64,000 nt of DNA from Neofusicoccum parvum (taxonomy: Eukaryota > Ascomycota > Dothideomycetes > Botryosphaeriales > Botryosphaeriaceae), in contig CP087207.1 in the NCBI GenBank assembly GCA_020912385.1, positions 868,001 through 932,000 of the forward strand, written 5' to 3'. A program made the translations under genes and the position numbers. The notes below the pieces were generated by a model. That model worked only from the letters and a program-made list of their open reading frames with translations, was not told the DNA's origin and made no database searches. This document shows positions 1-10,603 of this stretch, in pieces. Numbering within the stretch: position 1 is the first letter of the stretch; every line of letters starts with the position of its first letter.

Positions 1-685
1 GGTGCTGGAGCAATGGCACGCATGGCCTGGAGAGAAAAAAAAAATTGGGATGTCCTGGCCTCCAACCGCACACCCGGATAGACAGTAGGGATCTCGAGTG
101 TTGGCAGATTGCTGTGGAGAGGTGCGAAATCAAGAATCACGATTCGAAGGTGATCATAGAAGGCGGTAATGAAGATTCAGCCCGGCAAACCCTGCCGTGC
201 TGGTCACCGCTCGCCAGGGCGCCCCTTTGCCTCCGCGTTTGGTCCCAATCGAACCGCCCGCGCCGCTCTCGAATGTCTTTCCCCTGTTGTGCTCGTCGAT
301 CCGGGCCCGAACAGGAAGGGTGCCCCTGCCCGTCGGGGCGCAACCGCAGGCCCGCCCACCGCAGCGCCGGGCTGTGCGCGAGTCTCTTTCTCTGTGATGT
401 AAGTCAGCTTTTCCGAGCTAGCCCAGAGAGGGAATTCTGCTGACGAGCATCATTTTCAGAGCTAGTCGAGCAGGACGAGCCAACACGATGGCCACCACGG
501 GGGTTGCGCGCGGCTGATGGCCATGGCGAGTCAACTGAGTATAAGACTGCGGTGCTTGAGCACTCCAGAGTTTCTTTCTTCACCATCGAGCCACTCTTCC
601 AACTAAACAGCCTTTCGCTTCAGTCACTCTTTCTTCAGTCGCTCAATCAGTCACTCTTTCGAGACTTACATCTACAACCGCCAAA
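1..685. other. Upstream region of the first secreted-protein gene
   Basis: No convincing gene. The open frames here lack ATG starts, introns or recognisable motifs. The last 100 bases form a pyrimidine-rich leader in which the 13-mer CAGTCACTCTTTC occurs twice, at about 620-660, ending in a CCAAAATG start context. Confidence 0.5.
540..545 (+). promoter_or_regulatory. Possible TATA element (TATAAG)
   Basis: TATAAG lies 141 nt upstream of the ATG at 686, followed by a CT-rich leader typical of strongly expressed fungal genes. Assignment is by position and sequence only. Confidence 0.35.
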
Positions 686-1408
686 ATGCGCTTCTCGTTC
701 GCTTCCGCCTTCGCTTTCAGCACCCTTTTCCTTGGCGCCCTCTCTGCGCCCACCGGTGATGTCCTCAACGGCGTCTCTGGCCTGACCTCTGGCCAGACCT
801 CGCAGCTCACCCAGACCTACACCGAGAAGACGACCACCGTCACCAAGAACGAGACCGTCTACAGCGTCGTCCAGACCCTGTACACCAACGTCCAGCAGCA
901 CACCTCCACCATCAACAAGACCGTCGCTGCCGTTCCCCAGCAGCCCTCGGCCGCCGACAAGAAGACTGCCCTGATCGAGATCAAGGCCGAGATCAAGACC
1001 ATCGCCTCCCTGATCGTTGACGCCTCCGTCAAGATTGGCAAGATTGAGGTCAACGCCGACGTCGATGTCTCCGCCATTGTCGCCCTCGTTGTCAAGCTCG
1101 TCCTCGAGATCGTCGCCACCCTCCAGGGCGTCGTCGCCGTTCTCGGTGGCAGTAAGTTCCCCTCACAGCCCGCACAGCTCAAGACCAAGATGCTAACAGC
1201 GCTTCCAGCCATCACCACCCTGCTCGGCTCCGTCATCACCCTCCTCGTCAACGCCATCTCTGCCCTCCTCATCGCCCTCCAGGACATCCTCGGTGACGTC
1301 ATCGCCACCGTCTGGTCCATCGTCTCTGGCCTCCTTCCCTTCGTCGGTGACGTCCTCATCGGCCTCGGTGAGGTCCTCAAGGGCGACTGCGGCTGCCTTG
1401 ACCTGTAA
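686..1408 (+). CDS. Hydrophobic small secreted protein (unknown family)
   Basis: Probable exons are 686-1151 and 1209-1408. The intron 1152-1208 has GTAAGT, a GCTAACA branch site and CCAG. It is exactly 57 nt and contains no in-frame stop, so unspliced mRNA reads as 240 aa while splicing gives 221 aa. The protein starts with a clear signal peptide (hydrophobic core, cleavage near ALSA-PT). A Thr/Gln-rich stretch with NET and NKT glycosylation sequons follows, then a long run of Val/Ile/Leu-rich amphipathic or hydrophobic helices, and a terminal CGC motif close to the stop. The ATG is in a strong CAAAATG context, and third positions are almost all C/G, indicating high expression. I do not recognise the family. 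A cell-surface or hydrophobic-surface-binding protein is possible, but that is a guess from composition. Confidence 0.8.
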   Translation: MRFSFASAFAFSTLFLGALSAPTGDVLNGVSGLTSGQTSQLTQTYTEKTTTVTKNETVYSVVQTLYTNVQQHTSTINKTVAAVPQQPSAADKKTALIEIKAEIKTIASLIVDASVKIGKIEVNADVDVSAIVALVVKLVLEIVATLQGVVAVLGGSKFPSQPAQLKTKMLTALPAITTLLGSVITLLVNAISALLIALQDILGDVIATVWSIVSGLLPFVGDVLIGLGEVLKGDCGCLDL

Positions 1409-3165
1409 ATCATTGCAACCCCAATCGTGCATGAGTAATCAGAATCCCTCGGAGTGATGATGTGTTTGAAAAGCGGGAGAGCGGGGCAGTTGTGCGGATG
1501 AAGAGTTGTTGGAAAGAGTTAATGGTGGCGGCAGTGCGGAGTGGTGGGGAGGAAGAGGAGTGGTAGGAGCGAGTGGTTGAGGGGAAGAGGAGAAGTGCAG
1601 CGTTTAATATCTAATGCTCTACTATGGAAACGATACTTTAGAGCCGATAGAGTGTTGTATTTGTAATTTTTAAATACCCTAACTGCGGTTTGGGAGCGCC
1701 CTGCTCCCATCTCACTACTTTCTGCTCCTCGATGCAAGTGACCCGGTAACGCTTATTGCGCCCGAGGAGTGCAACGTCTGGAATGCCACTGCCTCCCAGG
1801 CGGTTGGGAAAGCTGGAAGCAACGATGGACTCGACTGAGGTCGCAACAGAGTTGAACTCGTAGTCATGGGCAGGCTGGGCTTTAAGAGCATGGTGTTAGC
1901 GATATATTAACGTCTCCACGATATTGCTGTGGCCAGTCAGGGGTTGCGGGCTCGCGTCCAGTGCTGTGGGTGTGGACGGGCCCGCTCGCTTCGCTTGCGC
2001 TGGAGCCCGTCCGTCTGTCCTCTCCGCACCGCCTCTCTTCGTCCTCGCCCCAACATCTCTCTCATTCATGCACCAACTGCTCGCTCCGCCAATACTACTG
2101 TCGCGTTTCTGGATATGGGAGGTGCTCGTCACGCCCGCGTCAGCACAGGAACGCCACTCATGCAGCATCGGGAGACGAGGCTGCGAACACCCGCGAGAGC
2201 TGATGGGAGATCCAGGTCCAGCCTCAGCCTTGTCTGCAAGGCTGCACAATGAACGCACAATCAGCCCATTGCAACGGGCTGGCCAAACGGAATAGCTGCC
2301 ATTGCTTGTGGCTAGGCGCTGCTGGCTGGCTGGAGACTTTCGGCCCAGCCTTAAAGGCGAATCGCTTTCACGTTCCGCACACCATCCGATGCTCGATCAA
2401 GCTCTGTACCACAGCAGTCTGTCGAAAGTAGCCAGCTGCGTTGTGGAGACGAGGTGTGGTATCTCTCGGAGAGTTGGTCTTGGCAAAGTGTTCAAGGAGG
2501 CTTTCAAGAATTCTTGTGCGCCATGTCAGTGGAAGGAATTCATCATGGAGTGATGACAGGAATGAACGGAAAGTGGTAGGTGAAATTGAATTGGGGAGGG
2601 AGGAGGCTCGTTTGCAAACACCATTTTCAGGTGTCGTGGTATAACAGCATCACGCGAAGGCAAATGATCGAAACGCATTACAACATGTTCATGATGGACA
2701 GTCAACGTATCCATCCGGATGGTGTTGAAGTTTCTCTCATTGCACAGTCTCACTCCATTTGAATGATTCAGCTGCTTCTCTAGTGTGCCTTCATGCCGAT
2801 GGTGAATTCTACAGCTGCCAAAGCAGTGAGACAATCTACTGGCCACGAGCGCGAGGCAAAGCTTGGTGATTACGAGTTGAAAATTTCCCTGCCACCGCTC
2901 GGAGATGTCTGATACTACCAGAAAGCCTTCACAGATCAGCTGGCTTCCTGGATGGGCCATGTGGATCTCAGATGTCAAGTGAGTGATTGTTTACTTCTCC
3001 GGTAAGAGCATTCTACCGGAACCTTCCACGTGATCCTCAGCACCTGACTGGAGTCATCTAGAAAGGGAAAAGGATTGCCATCACCTGCCGTCCGTTCTTT
3101 TGCGGCCATGTGCTGTTGCTGTCACACCCCATTCTTCCGGCAATGCGCCGGCCCTTCGCCCCGGC
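1409..3165. other. Intergenic region without supported genes
   Basis: About 1.7 kb. From about 1463 to 1602 the + strand is strongly purine-rich, probably the 3' region of the preceding gene. Several open frames at 1896-2295 overlap on both strands without ATG-supported, motif-bearing proteins and look like chance openings. Confidence 0.5.
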
Positions 3166-3173
3166 TATATAAA
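3166..3173 (+). promoter_or_regulatory. Orphan core promoter (TATATAAA plus CT tract)
   Basis: A perfect TATATAAA is followed at about 3196-3230 by a pyrimidine tract, the usual layout of a strong fungal core promoter. No recognisable protein starts just downstream; the nearest plausible coding segment is at 3632-4072. It may drive a gene whose first exon I cannot define, or a non-coding transcript. Confidence 0.4.
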
Positions 3174-3631
3174 CCCCCCTCCTCCACGCCCAACCCAGCT
3201 TTTCTTTTCTTCTTCTTTTTTTCATACTTACCTTCCTGGGGCTCCTGTCTTCAAGAACACAGGGGCCTGCTGGCTGGCCCTGCATTGCACAGCGCGGCGG
3301 TGGCTGGTATGTACTTCCTTCGGGGCTTACACCTTGGGACAATTTTTGATTTCCACTGCTTTGCTCACCTTTAGTGCTGCTCGCCTGCGCAGCAGCTATC
3401 GGTTCGCTCACTTTCGTTGATGTTTGTGTCCATGCGACATGCGTTGAGGAAGGTCGCCCGGACTTCACACTGCCACTTGAGTTGACCAGATACTCTCACT
3501 GTCTCACATGACGGAGGTAGTCGCTATGGACAAATTACTTGGCGCCCGATCAAAGTAGCGTTTGACTCCTCACTTGGGTACGTACTATAAGCCATTGACA
3601 GCTCCGTTGATTTCGCTAGACTGGCCACGCG

Positions 3632-4072
3632 TTGGCTGGGGGCATCACACCAGTGTCGAAGATCTCGCGGGCCATCAGGTACCCCTACCGTCTCAAGCGT
3701 GCCCTCGGCACCGAACGCGCCCCTTGGCGGACACAAATTGTCATGTCGCCGCTCCCGCCGACCCAACTTCCTCGCAGCACGGCCCATGACGGTGTTGTCA
3801 GAGTCTGTACGCTCGAATCAACCCTCGAGCACGCCGACATGCAGCGCAAGAACAACCACTGGTACAACTGGTCGCGCGAGTACTGGCTCGCTGAATTCGA
3901 GATGTGGATACTTGTTGGTGCCGCGGACTTGCAATTCCAGCTCTGGAGCAAGCGCGGTCAGCGACTGGATAGGAGTGGGAATGTCATTGCTGTTGAGTGG
4001 GAGCCGCCGAGGCGGGGCGTAGATGCGGATGCGATACGGAAAGAGGGATATCGTGGCATTTACAGAACATGA
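3632..4072 (+). CDS. Hypothetical coding segment, 5' end undefined
   Basis: An open segment of 146 codons, rich in Trp and charged residues in its second half (around HWYNWSREYW and EFEMWILVGA), a composition unlike chance frames nearby. The open frame begins with TTG; the first in-frame ATG is at about 3743, so the segment could be a terminal exon whose first exon lies upstream, or a 5'-truncated relic. I do not recognise the family. An ATG at 3508 opens a 16-codon frame ending in TAG, but I could not join it in frame using good splice sites. Low confidence that this is a functional gene. Confidence 0.3.
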   Translation: MAGGITPVSKISRAIRYPYRLKRALGTERAPWRTQIVMSPLPPTQLPRSTAHDGVVRVCTLESTLEHADMQRKNNHWYNWSREYWLAEFEMWILVGAADLQFQLWSKRGQRLDRSGNVIAVEWEPPRRGVDADAIRKEGYRGIYRT

Positions 4073-4600
4073 CGGGGCCTTCAATATCTTGAATCTGAGT
4101 AAGTGTCAACCACATTGGCCCGCAATCACGTGTCTCGTATTCCTCTTCTGATCACTACATCACCATCACTCCACCCCGTACGCGTCAATTCTTAGTACCT
4201 AGCACAGCCTCTTTTGCTTACGCGTCCCCTTTGCGATCAGATATTTATGTAGCACTCGATAGCATTAATCAAAGAAGACAGCGGTGTCATTCTTTCTCGC
4301 GCCGTTCAACAGTAAGAAATCTCCATCCCTTGACTTTGGCGACCTGCCCCGTTTGCCTTCGTGGCGCAGTGCGAGTCCTTTTCAGAGGCCATTCCGAATA
4401 GTAACTCAACGGCGCCTGGACTGGTTCACCATCCAAACATTTGCTGACCCCCCGGATCCGGTCTTCAGCCCTGCGAAGATCTCAACCAATGTTGTTTGGG
4501 CGCGTGACCTCAAGTCCAGACTATTTTGAAGCATGAAGGTATTTGTAACTTTATGGACAAGAGCTGGATGCAACCTCTCATTGTTGCAGTGATATGAAAC
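4073..4600. other. Intergenic, AT-richer
   Basis: I see no supported gene. A GTG-initiated open frame at 4284-4529 shows no motifs. Confidence 0.4.
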
Positions 4601-4991
4601 AGGACTATTGCAGCAACTCACTTTGAATGGCTCAATCCGCTCTGTAGTGGATTACATAGACAATACTCCTTTCTACGTCTCTCTTGAAGACTTCGACAAA
4701 GAGATGTTCACTCTACTCACTGATGGTCCTTGCATCCTCCAGGATAAATATCTCCAAGAGTATGTGTTATTTGAGGCTGTTCAGGCAGGAAAGCAAGAGT
4801 TCATGAGCATCATTCTCTGGAACTGCCCACGTTCCAAAGAGTATAGGGAATCCTGGGGGAAGAGCTTGAAATTGCCATCATGGAAGGAAATTGGGATACT
4901 GACGACGCTTTTCTGAAGGATGGAGCAGTTGCCACTGACGAGTTTTTATTCCTCCGGCGTTATGCGCGACATTCTCAGATTGATTAAGGGT
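4601..4991 (+). pseudogene. Frameshifted relic of an unidentified gene
   Basis: Two open segments in different frames read as protein-like sequence. The first, about 4608-4916, includes the stretch VLFEAVQAGKQEFMSIILW, reminiscent of an ankyrin-like helix pair. The second, about 4875-4987, continues in another frame with LKDGAVATDEF and ends at a TAA. They overlap around 4880 with no splice sites that would join them, so a decayed gene is the simplest reading. The family is not identified. Confidence 0.3.
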
Positions 4992-6017
4992 GGCGCCCCC
5001 TTAAGATATAACATTGCAAAACTCTATCCTCCCTACTCATGTTGGTAAGGTTCCAGCTCTTATTGGTCATATCTAAATGTAGATTTCTACTTTCGACATA
5101 GCCGCACTTGCATTGTGATTGATTCCCCACTCATAGTCAGCCCATCAGACATCTATGAGGTAAGTTCAGAAGATATTATAGCATTTTCACACCCTTCTGG
5201 CTAGTTGAAGTATTCGTCCGTATGCAAATTTGTAGGGTAATGTGTCAAATTCATCCGGATGAGTCTTTCAACTACCCATGTGGAAACTAGTTGCAATGCC
5301 AGTACTCCGCGAACTGGCCACGTACCCGAACTTCGGGGTTGTAGAACAGCCGAGTCTCCCTTAAATGTAACCTCAGCCATCCACTGGGAAAGCTTAAATA
5401 GGTCGTCGACAAGCTATGTTGGGACCTGGATGGCTCATCAAACTTTGAATCGAATGGCGTGGTGTAAGAAGCAATGTCCTCGGCATGCAGTAATCTTTAT
5501 TTTTCTTTGATTTTTGTTTCGTAAGTGCCCTGGAGTCGAATTCAGGCACTGGCAGTTTTTTTGATGGCGTTCATTGCCCTTTGTATCCTTCATCGATTCA
5601 ACCTCAACTTTCTTCTTGTTGCCAAACTCCGACTTTGTCGACCGAGGCCCGTATACGGCTGAGGCGGACGGACGAGAACACGAGGTATTTATTCTTACTT
5701 CCAATAAACTTCGAGCCAATCCGTTCTGAATTTTGGCTCTCCCGGAACCACAGATGTGTAAAGTTCCGTGGTTTCTCGTTGGTCACCAAATAGACTTCTT
5801 CAGAAGTCGTTGCCGATTTCATTACGGACCGGGCCGATCTTACTCGAATGGGTATCAGAATAACCAAGATTCCTCTCAGTCACCCGTTCCCCTCCCAATA
5901 AGCTTCACGAGGTTTAGGCTACTGCATACGTAGGTGGTGGTGGCACAGTACAGTAGAACGAGGAGTCGGAAGTCTTATTTGCAGCATTATCGTTGTTCAG
6001 GGGCTCCCTCTGAGAGA
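4992..6017. other. Intergenic, AT-rich
   Basis: No supported gene. A small hairpin-forming sequence (AGTGCC...GGCACT) lies at about 5524-5550. No other structure stands out. Confidence 0.4.
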
Positions 6018-6023
6018 TATAAA
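6018..6023 (+). promoter_or_regulatory. TATA box of the cysteine-rich secreted protein gene
   Basis: TATAAA within GAGATATAAAGG, 144 nt upstream of the start codon at 6162. A pyrimidine-rich leader lies between. Confidence 0.55.
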
Positions 6024-6161
6024 GGCAGCTTTATTTTGTTTTTTCTGGATTTCCTTTGATCTCATCACCGTAGCTCCAGACATTAGTCTTTTAATCAAAT
6101 CTCATAGCTGTTCCTCGAATTCCTTCGTATTTACTTCACACAACCACCGCGTCCGGTCACG

Positions 6162-6576
6162 ATGAAGTTTTCTTCCGCAGTCTTGTCTCTTTTTCCGGCG
6201 CTTGCTTTTGCCGGCATTCCTTCTTCCAATACTCAGTGTTCGGATGATCTGCGCCTCACCTGTCCGCCTAGCTCGGATGGTGTCCGCCGCTGTTTGGTGG
6301 ATGAGTACGTCACATGCCTACAGACCCGGTACACATCCGAAGGATGAGTTCCTTGGCTGATGAAACAAAACTTAGGAGTACCAACGCTGCCCTATGTGTC
6401 ACGGACTGCTCGGACACGAACTGCTGCACGCCTGGATGTTTGTACCAGGGCTGGAACAACGGCTTCTGTACCAACGGGTAAGACATATGACCTCTTCGGA
6501 AACGACAGAGACCTGACTTTGCTGCAGCAATTACCCCTGCCTTTGCTCCAACGTCGACCCAGGAAATGTTCAGTAG
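6162..6576 (+). CDS. Cysteine-rich small secreted protein (effector-like)
   Basis: Three exons fit well: 6162-6328, 6376-6477 and 6528-6576, with introns of 47 and 50 nt (GTACAC..TTAG and GTAAGA..GCAG), giving 105 aa. Residues 1-17 form a signal peptide (MKFSSAVLSLFPALAFA). The mature part has about 12 cysteines, including NCCTPGC and a CLC near the C-terminus, and no other recognisable domain. Without splicing the second intron, a TAA immediately after the donor (6479-6481) would end the protein two cysteines early; without the first, the frame stops soon after. Size, cysteine density and isolation in gene-poor DNA are typical of apoplastic effector candidates. The family is not recognised. 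Confidence 0.75.
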
Positions 6577-7740
6577 ACCTCCGAGGCTATTCTGGTTGCC
6601 TCCTGGTCCCGGTAATATATGCCTTGCACAAAGTATATGAGGCAAGCTATGCAGGGTCTCAGGAATTACCGAAATGAACTCGAACTTTTCTGATAATTTG
6701 GAAGAAATGAGTAATGTAAAATGCCCGTGACGTAGTGATTAACGAAAATTGCATTGTTATGTTAGTTGTGGTCTCAGTCACAAGGCCGTGGGTCTGGTGT
6801 GATGTATGTTTGCGGCCGCTGCTGCTGCACGCGTCACCCAAGCGCTACAACACTACCACACCAATCATTCCCAGGAAGCCCCAGAAGCGTATCGATATAC
6901 GTACTCACACCTAAATATACCGCCGCTCTCTTTGTAGTACGAGTGCCTTGAATGAGAAGTAGGGTGCTGAATGGGCGCTCGAAGGCGAAGAGGGACTGCC
7001 AACTGCGGCTCGGGGTGGGCAAAAGCAGGATACCAGGAAGTCATTTTAACCTCTTTTTCTTCGGCATGCACTAGTGACAGCTGCCGAGGGTGAATGGGAT
7101 TAATTATAGAGACGGTTGAATGATGCAAGTGGCAAATGTGAATGGGCTGAGGGACTAATCAGCGGGCCGTCCCTGCCGTAGCCCTGCATCACGACGTCAT
7201 GCCGGTGTAACATGATACTCCGGTTCTCTGCTGCGTTGATCCAACTACATCGGTCCAGTGTATACATATTATACAACCACGCTTTTTGGATAGATTCTTA
7301 GCCATGGTGGTAGTCTTAGAGTAGTAGTTCCGCCTTTATCGTCGGTCTGAAGGTATCTTTGCTCTCCGACAAGTGCTGGTCACTTCTTACCAGAAAAGCG
7401 GTCTTGCCTCGTAGAAACCCCAACATGACTGATTACATAGGAAAGGTATCCCCAATTGCTCCACCGAGACACACATCACCATTTTCAAGCTCATATGGAG
7501 AAATGCTTCTCAGCCCTGTCTCGTCATTTAGATGAAGAAGCGTCACACCAACGAGGAGATGTAAGTTTCTTCCCCTCGATTTCCGTGAGATTGAAGCCGA
7601 AAAGCTTGTCATGGATTATCACAAAGCAAGGCATGGCATTGAACGAACTACCAGGCACTGTTCCTTTCCGCACAAAGAGAATGATCGACTCGTTCATGCT
7701 AAGACCTCGAAATCCTTATTCAAACCGAAAATCGCAATTT
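6577..7740. other. Intergenic region
   Basis: About 1.2 kb between the secreted-protein gene and the 3' end of the P450 gene. The open frame 7456-7776 (+) has no recognisable content. Confidence 0.4.
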
Positions 7741-9514
7741 CTACGCTGCTCTCGTCAACTTCACCATGAGAGGTGATTTCTCCCAGACTATAAACGACTT
7801 TTGCTGGATCCAATTGGTGCTTTCTTCAGCGGGTGACAGATCGAAATGCCATAGCACGTGAGCCAAGGCTAGCCGGATCTCGTGCAACGCCAGACTGCCA
7901 TTGCTGTCAGAAACCAATCCCGGATGGCTGAAACACATCAACTCACTTTTTCCCAATGCAGCTCCGTGGGCCTCTGGAAAATGGCTGCACCACTCTCTTA
8001 TCGTCTTTGGCAAACTCGCCACTATTTTCAGCATCTGTGAGCCAGCGTTCTGGGATGAACTCTTCTGGGCGGTGGAAATTTTTGGAGGAATGGTAAGCAG
8101 GCCACTGATGCAGGCCTACCACAGCCTGTGGCACACTTCATTAGCTGGATTCCATTGACTGCAAAAGGCGAATTGTGTAAGAGTAAACCGGAAGAAGATG
8201 ACCGGATCAAGATTACTCACCCCAGCCGGCACATGAGTCCCGCAAATCATGGCACCACCCTCCGGAACCAGTCTGTACATCATGTCTGGAGTCGGCGGAT
8301 ACAGCCTCAGGCTCTCATTTATCACCGCATTCAAGTACGGCAACCTCGCCAGCGTCTCCATCGTGAACTCCTCTACCCCAGCCTCCCCTCTGACCTCCTC
8401 CACCAACTTCTTCATCTTCTCCGGGTTCCCCGTCAGATACCACACGGCGCCGCACAACGCCGTCGCCGTCGTCTCGGTCCCCGCCGCCATGAACACGGAG
8501 GCGTTGATATGCATCTCGCTGCGCGTCAGCACATCCTGCTTCCGCTCCACGAACGACCAGATATCTGCGTGCTCCAGCCCCTCGGCCTGGTCCAAGCGCT
8601 TGTCCACCAGCTCCGCGCCGTAGTTCATGTGCGCCGACCGCCGCTCCCGCACCGCCTTGGTCGACAGCCGCCGCATCATGAACGCGTACACCCACGGCAG
8701 GTAGAACCCGACGACGGCGCGCAACGACAGCAGCCTGAAGACGGCGAACACGTTGCGCACGTACAGCGAGTACGTGCCGGCGTCCAGCAGGCCCAGCGGC
8801 GCGCCGAACGCCAGGTCGGCCATGACGTCGAAGGTGGTGAAGTTGAACAGGTCGGCCACGTTCACCCTCACCCCCTTCCCGGCGTCGCTCGCGCAGGCGC
8901 GCTCGAGGTGGGCGACCAGCTTGCGCACGTGGCCCAGGACGAGGGCCTCCTGCTTCTTAAGCGCGGTGTTGGAGAAGGCGGGCGCGAAGACGCGGCGCTG
9001 GCGCGCGTGCGACGGGCCGTCGATGGCCAGCACCAGGCCGCGCGGCGCGTCGGGCGGCGCCGCATGGAAGGCCGGCTCCTTGGGCAGCGCGGCGTTGCCG
9101 TCGTGCCTGGCGTAGATGTCTGGCTCACGTCAGATGCGCGCTCTCTCGTGGCCGGCCCCCCGGTGTTGGGGGAGCTTGCGGGAGGGGTTTTGGAGGCGGG
9201 TACCGTTCCATGCGTCGCTGCTGATGTAGCTGAGCTCCGTCGGGCTCAGGCGCACCACGGCGCCGTGTCTTTCATGGGCAAGGTGCGCGTGCTGGATGGA
9301 TGTGCCGGCGAGTCGGTGCCATAGCCGGGGAAGGGAAGAGACGCGACAGAGAAGCGGCCCCGGGTAAGAGCGCAGAGGGTGAAAGAAGAGGTTGTAGATG
9401 CATTGACCGACGATGCAGGCGCACTTGTCCAGTGTGAATCAGCACATGCGGATCTTTCGATGGCCGTCTAAGAAGGCTTACCAGAACGGTGATCACGAAT
9501 TGGATGAGGATCAT
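7741..9514 (-). CDS. Cytochrome P450 monooxygenase
   Basis: Five exons on the minus strand: 9514-9482, 9423-9204, 9119-8221, 8125-7947 and 7894-7741; introns of 58, 84, 95 and 52 nt. The protein is 494 aa, the normal size of a microsomal class II fungal P450. A short N-terminal membrane anchor (MILIQFVITVL...) precedes the FFHPLRSYPGP hinge. The I-helix oxygen-binding motif AGTETT is near residue 300, the K-helix ESLR near 358, PERW near 410, and the haem loop FSRGPRSCIGKN has its Cys ligand near residue 440, so all hallmarks are intact. The sequence style (VVRLSPTELSYIS, DIYA) resembles the CYP families around isotrichodermin C-15 hydroxylase. The substrate cannot be inferred. No synthase gene for secondary metabolism lies beside it, so it is probably a stand-alone oxidase. 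The first intron's AAG acceptor is weaker than the rest. Confidence 0.9.
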
Positions 9515-10603
9515 GGTTTTTTGGCGAGGAAGTGTATGGAGGAGGTCCGCGTCATTTACTTAAACCCTTCAAAGGATCTGAGCTTACTTTCCACCGTCGT
9601 ATCTGCCGGGTGGAGTCTCACTCCGGGTGAAGTCCCACTCCGGGTGTAGTTCCACTTCGGCTGCAATATTCCAAGGGTGCAATCCTTCAGATAGCGGGGG
9701 GCACGGTGGGGCAGTGTGGCCGAGAGCGAGAGTATCGCGAAAGTGTCTGGAATAAATACTGCTCGCGTAATGTTGCTGGCCAGACACACAGGGCTTCCGA
9801 ATCGTGGCTGAGGCAAAGTAAAGCTGGGAGCTGGGAGGCTGCACGGTGGGAGCAGATGATCAAAGGCAGCAGCCTCGCTTACTCCACCCAGGACGGGCTA
9901 GTTATCCGTACCCTGGATGCGGGGATACCTACTTCTCTTGGCCAATCAGTCGCAATTCAAAATGCGCCAGCCATAATCCATATCTGAGCTTCTTCAAATC
10001 TGCGCCTGTGCTTCTTCGACAACGCCCTACCTAGAAAGCGTCGGGAGTTTCACACAGCTCCTAACAGGTCGGAGATATTTGAACGCCTTGGATCGAGACA
10101 CTTACTGTGAGGAGCCTCGGGACCTCAAGGGCAGAAGAGGAGCATCTGATCAAACATCCGGACGGCAGGATGGGTGTCTACCAAGAATTGGAACAAGAAT
10201 TTGGGTAAGATTTTAACTGTTCTGGGAAACGTGGTGGAACGCATTGGCTAAGTTCATACTGGTGCTACGCTGGTAGCCAGGCACGAAAGCGCAGATAAGT
10301 ACGGGCTCTGTTGTGGAATACTAGACGACGGGTACGGCCATTTTGAAATTACGGAGTATGGCCTGAACAGATCTGAAGTTCGTCTACAGGTGGAATACCT
10401 GATTCGAACCTTTCGTGAGCAGCAGGATGCATGGTCGAAGTTTGCAGGCTTTTATTCTAATGTATTTATCTGAAGGAGAAGTTCATCAAGTTGGAGAGTA
10501 GCCCAGTGTAAGACCGGCTATATTAACCGTATGGGACAAAAAAATAATTGAAACAATTGGCTACTTTGCTGGGAACCTATTTTGATTTTCTATCTGCTCA
10601 CCC
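9515..10603. other. Intergenic region upstream of the P450
   Basis: About 1.1 kb with no supported gene. It contains the 17-bp tandem repeat at 9606-9656. A B-box-like GATTCGAACC at about 10411 has no tRNA around it. Confidence 0.45.
9606..9656. repeat. Tandem repeat, 3 x 17 bp
   Basis: Three consecutive 17-bp units, CCGGGTGGAGTCTCACT, CCGGGTGAAGTCCCACT and CCGGGTGTAGTTCCACT, differing at two or three positions each, about 100 bp upstream of the P450 start codon. Each unit contains an inverted GGAGT/ACTCC-type half-site in some copies. Confidence 0.85.

Noticed and set aside
5524..5550. Hairpin AGTGCC...GGCACT resembling a tRNA T arm
   Set aside because: Loop size and flanks do not fit a tRNA or 5S RNA; treated as a chance inverted repeat.
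8128..9324. 398-codon open frame on the + strand
   Set aside because: Antisense to the P450 exons; low-complexity His/Arg/Gln product created by GC-rich third positions.
10405..10425. tRNA-like B box GATTCGAACC
   Set aside because: No pairing acceptor, D or anticodon arms could be found around it.
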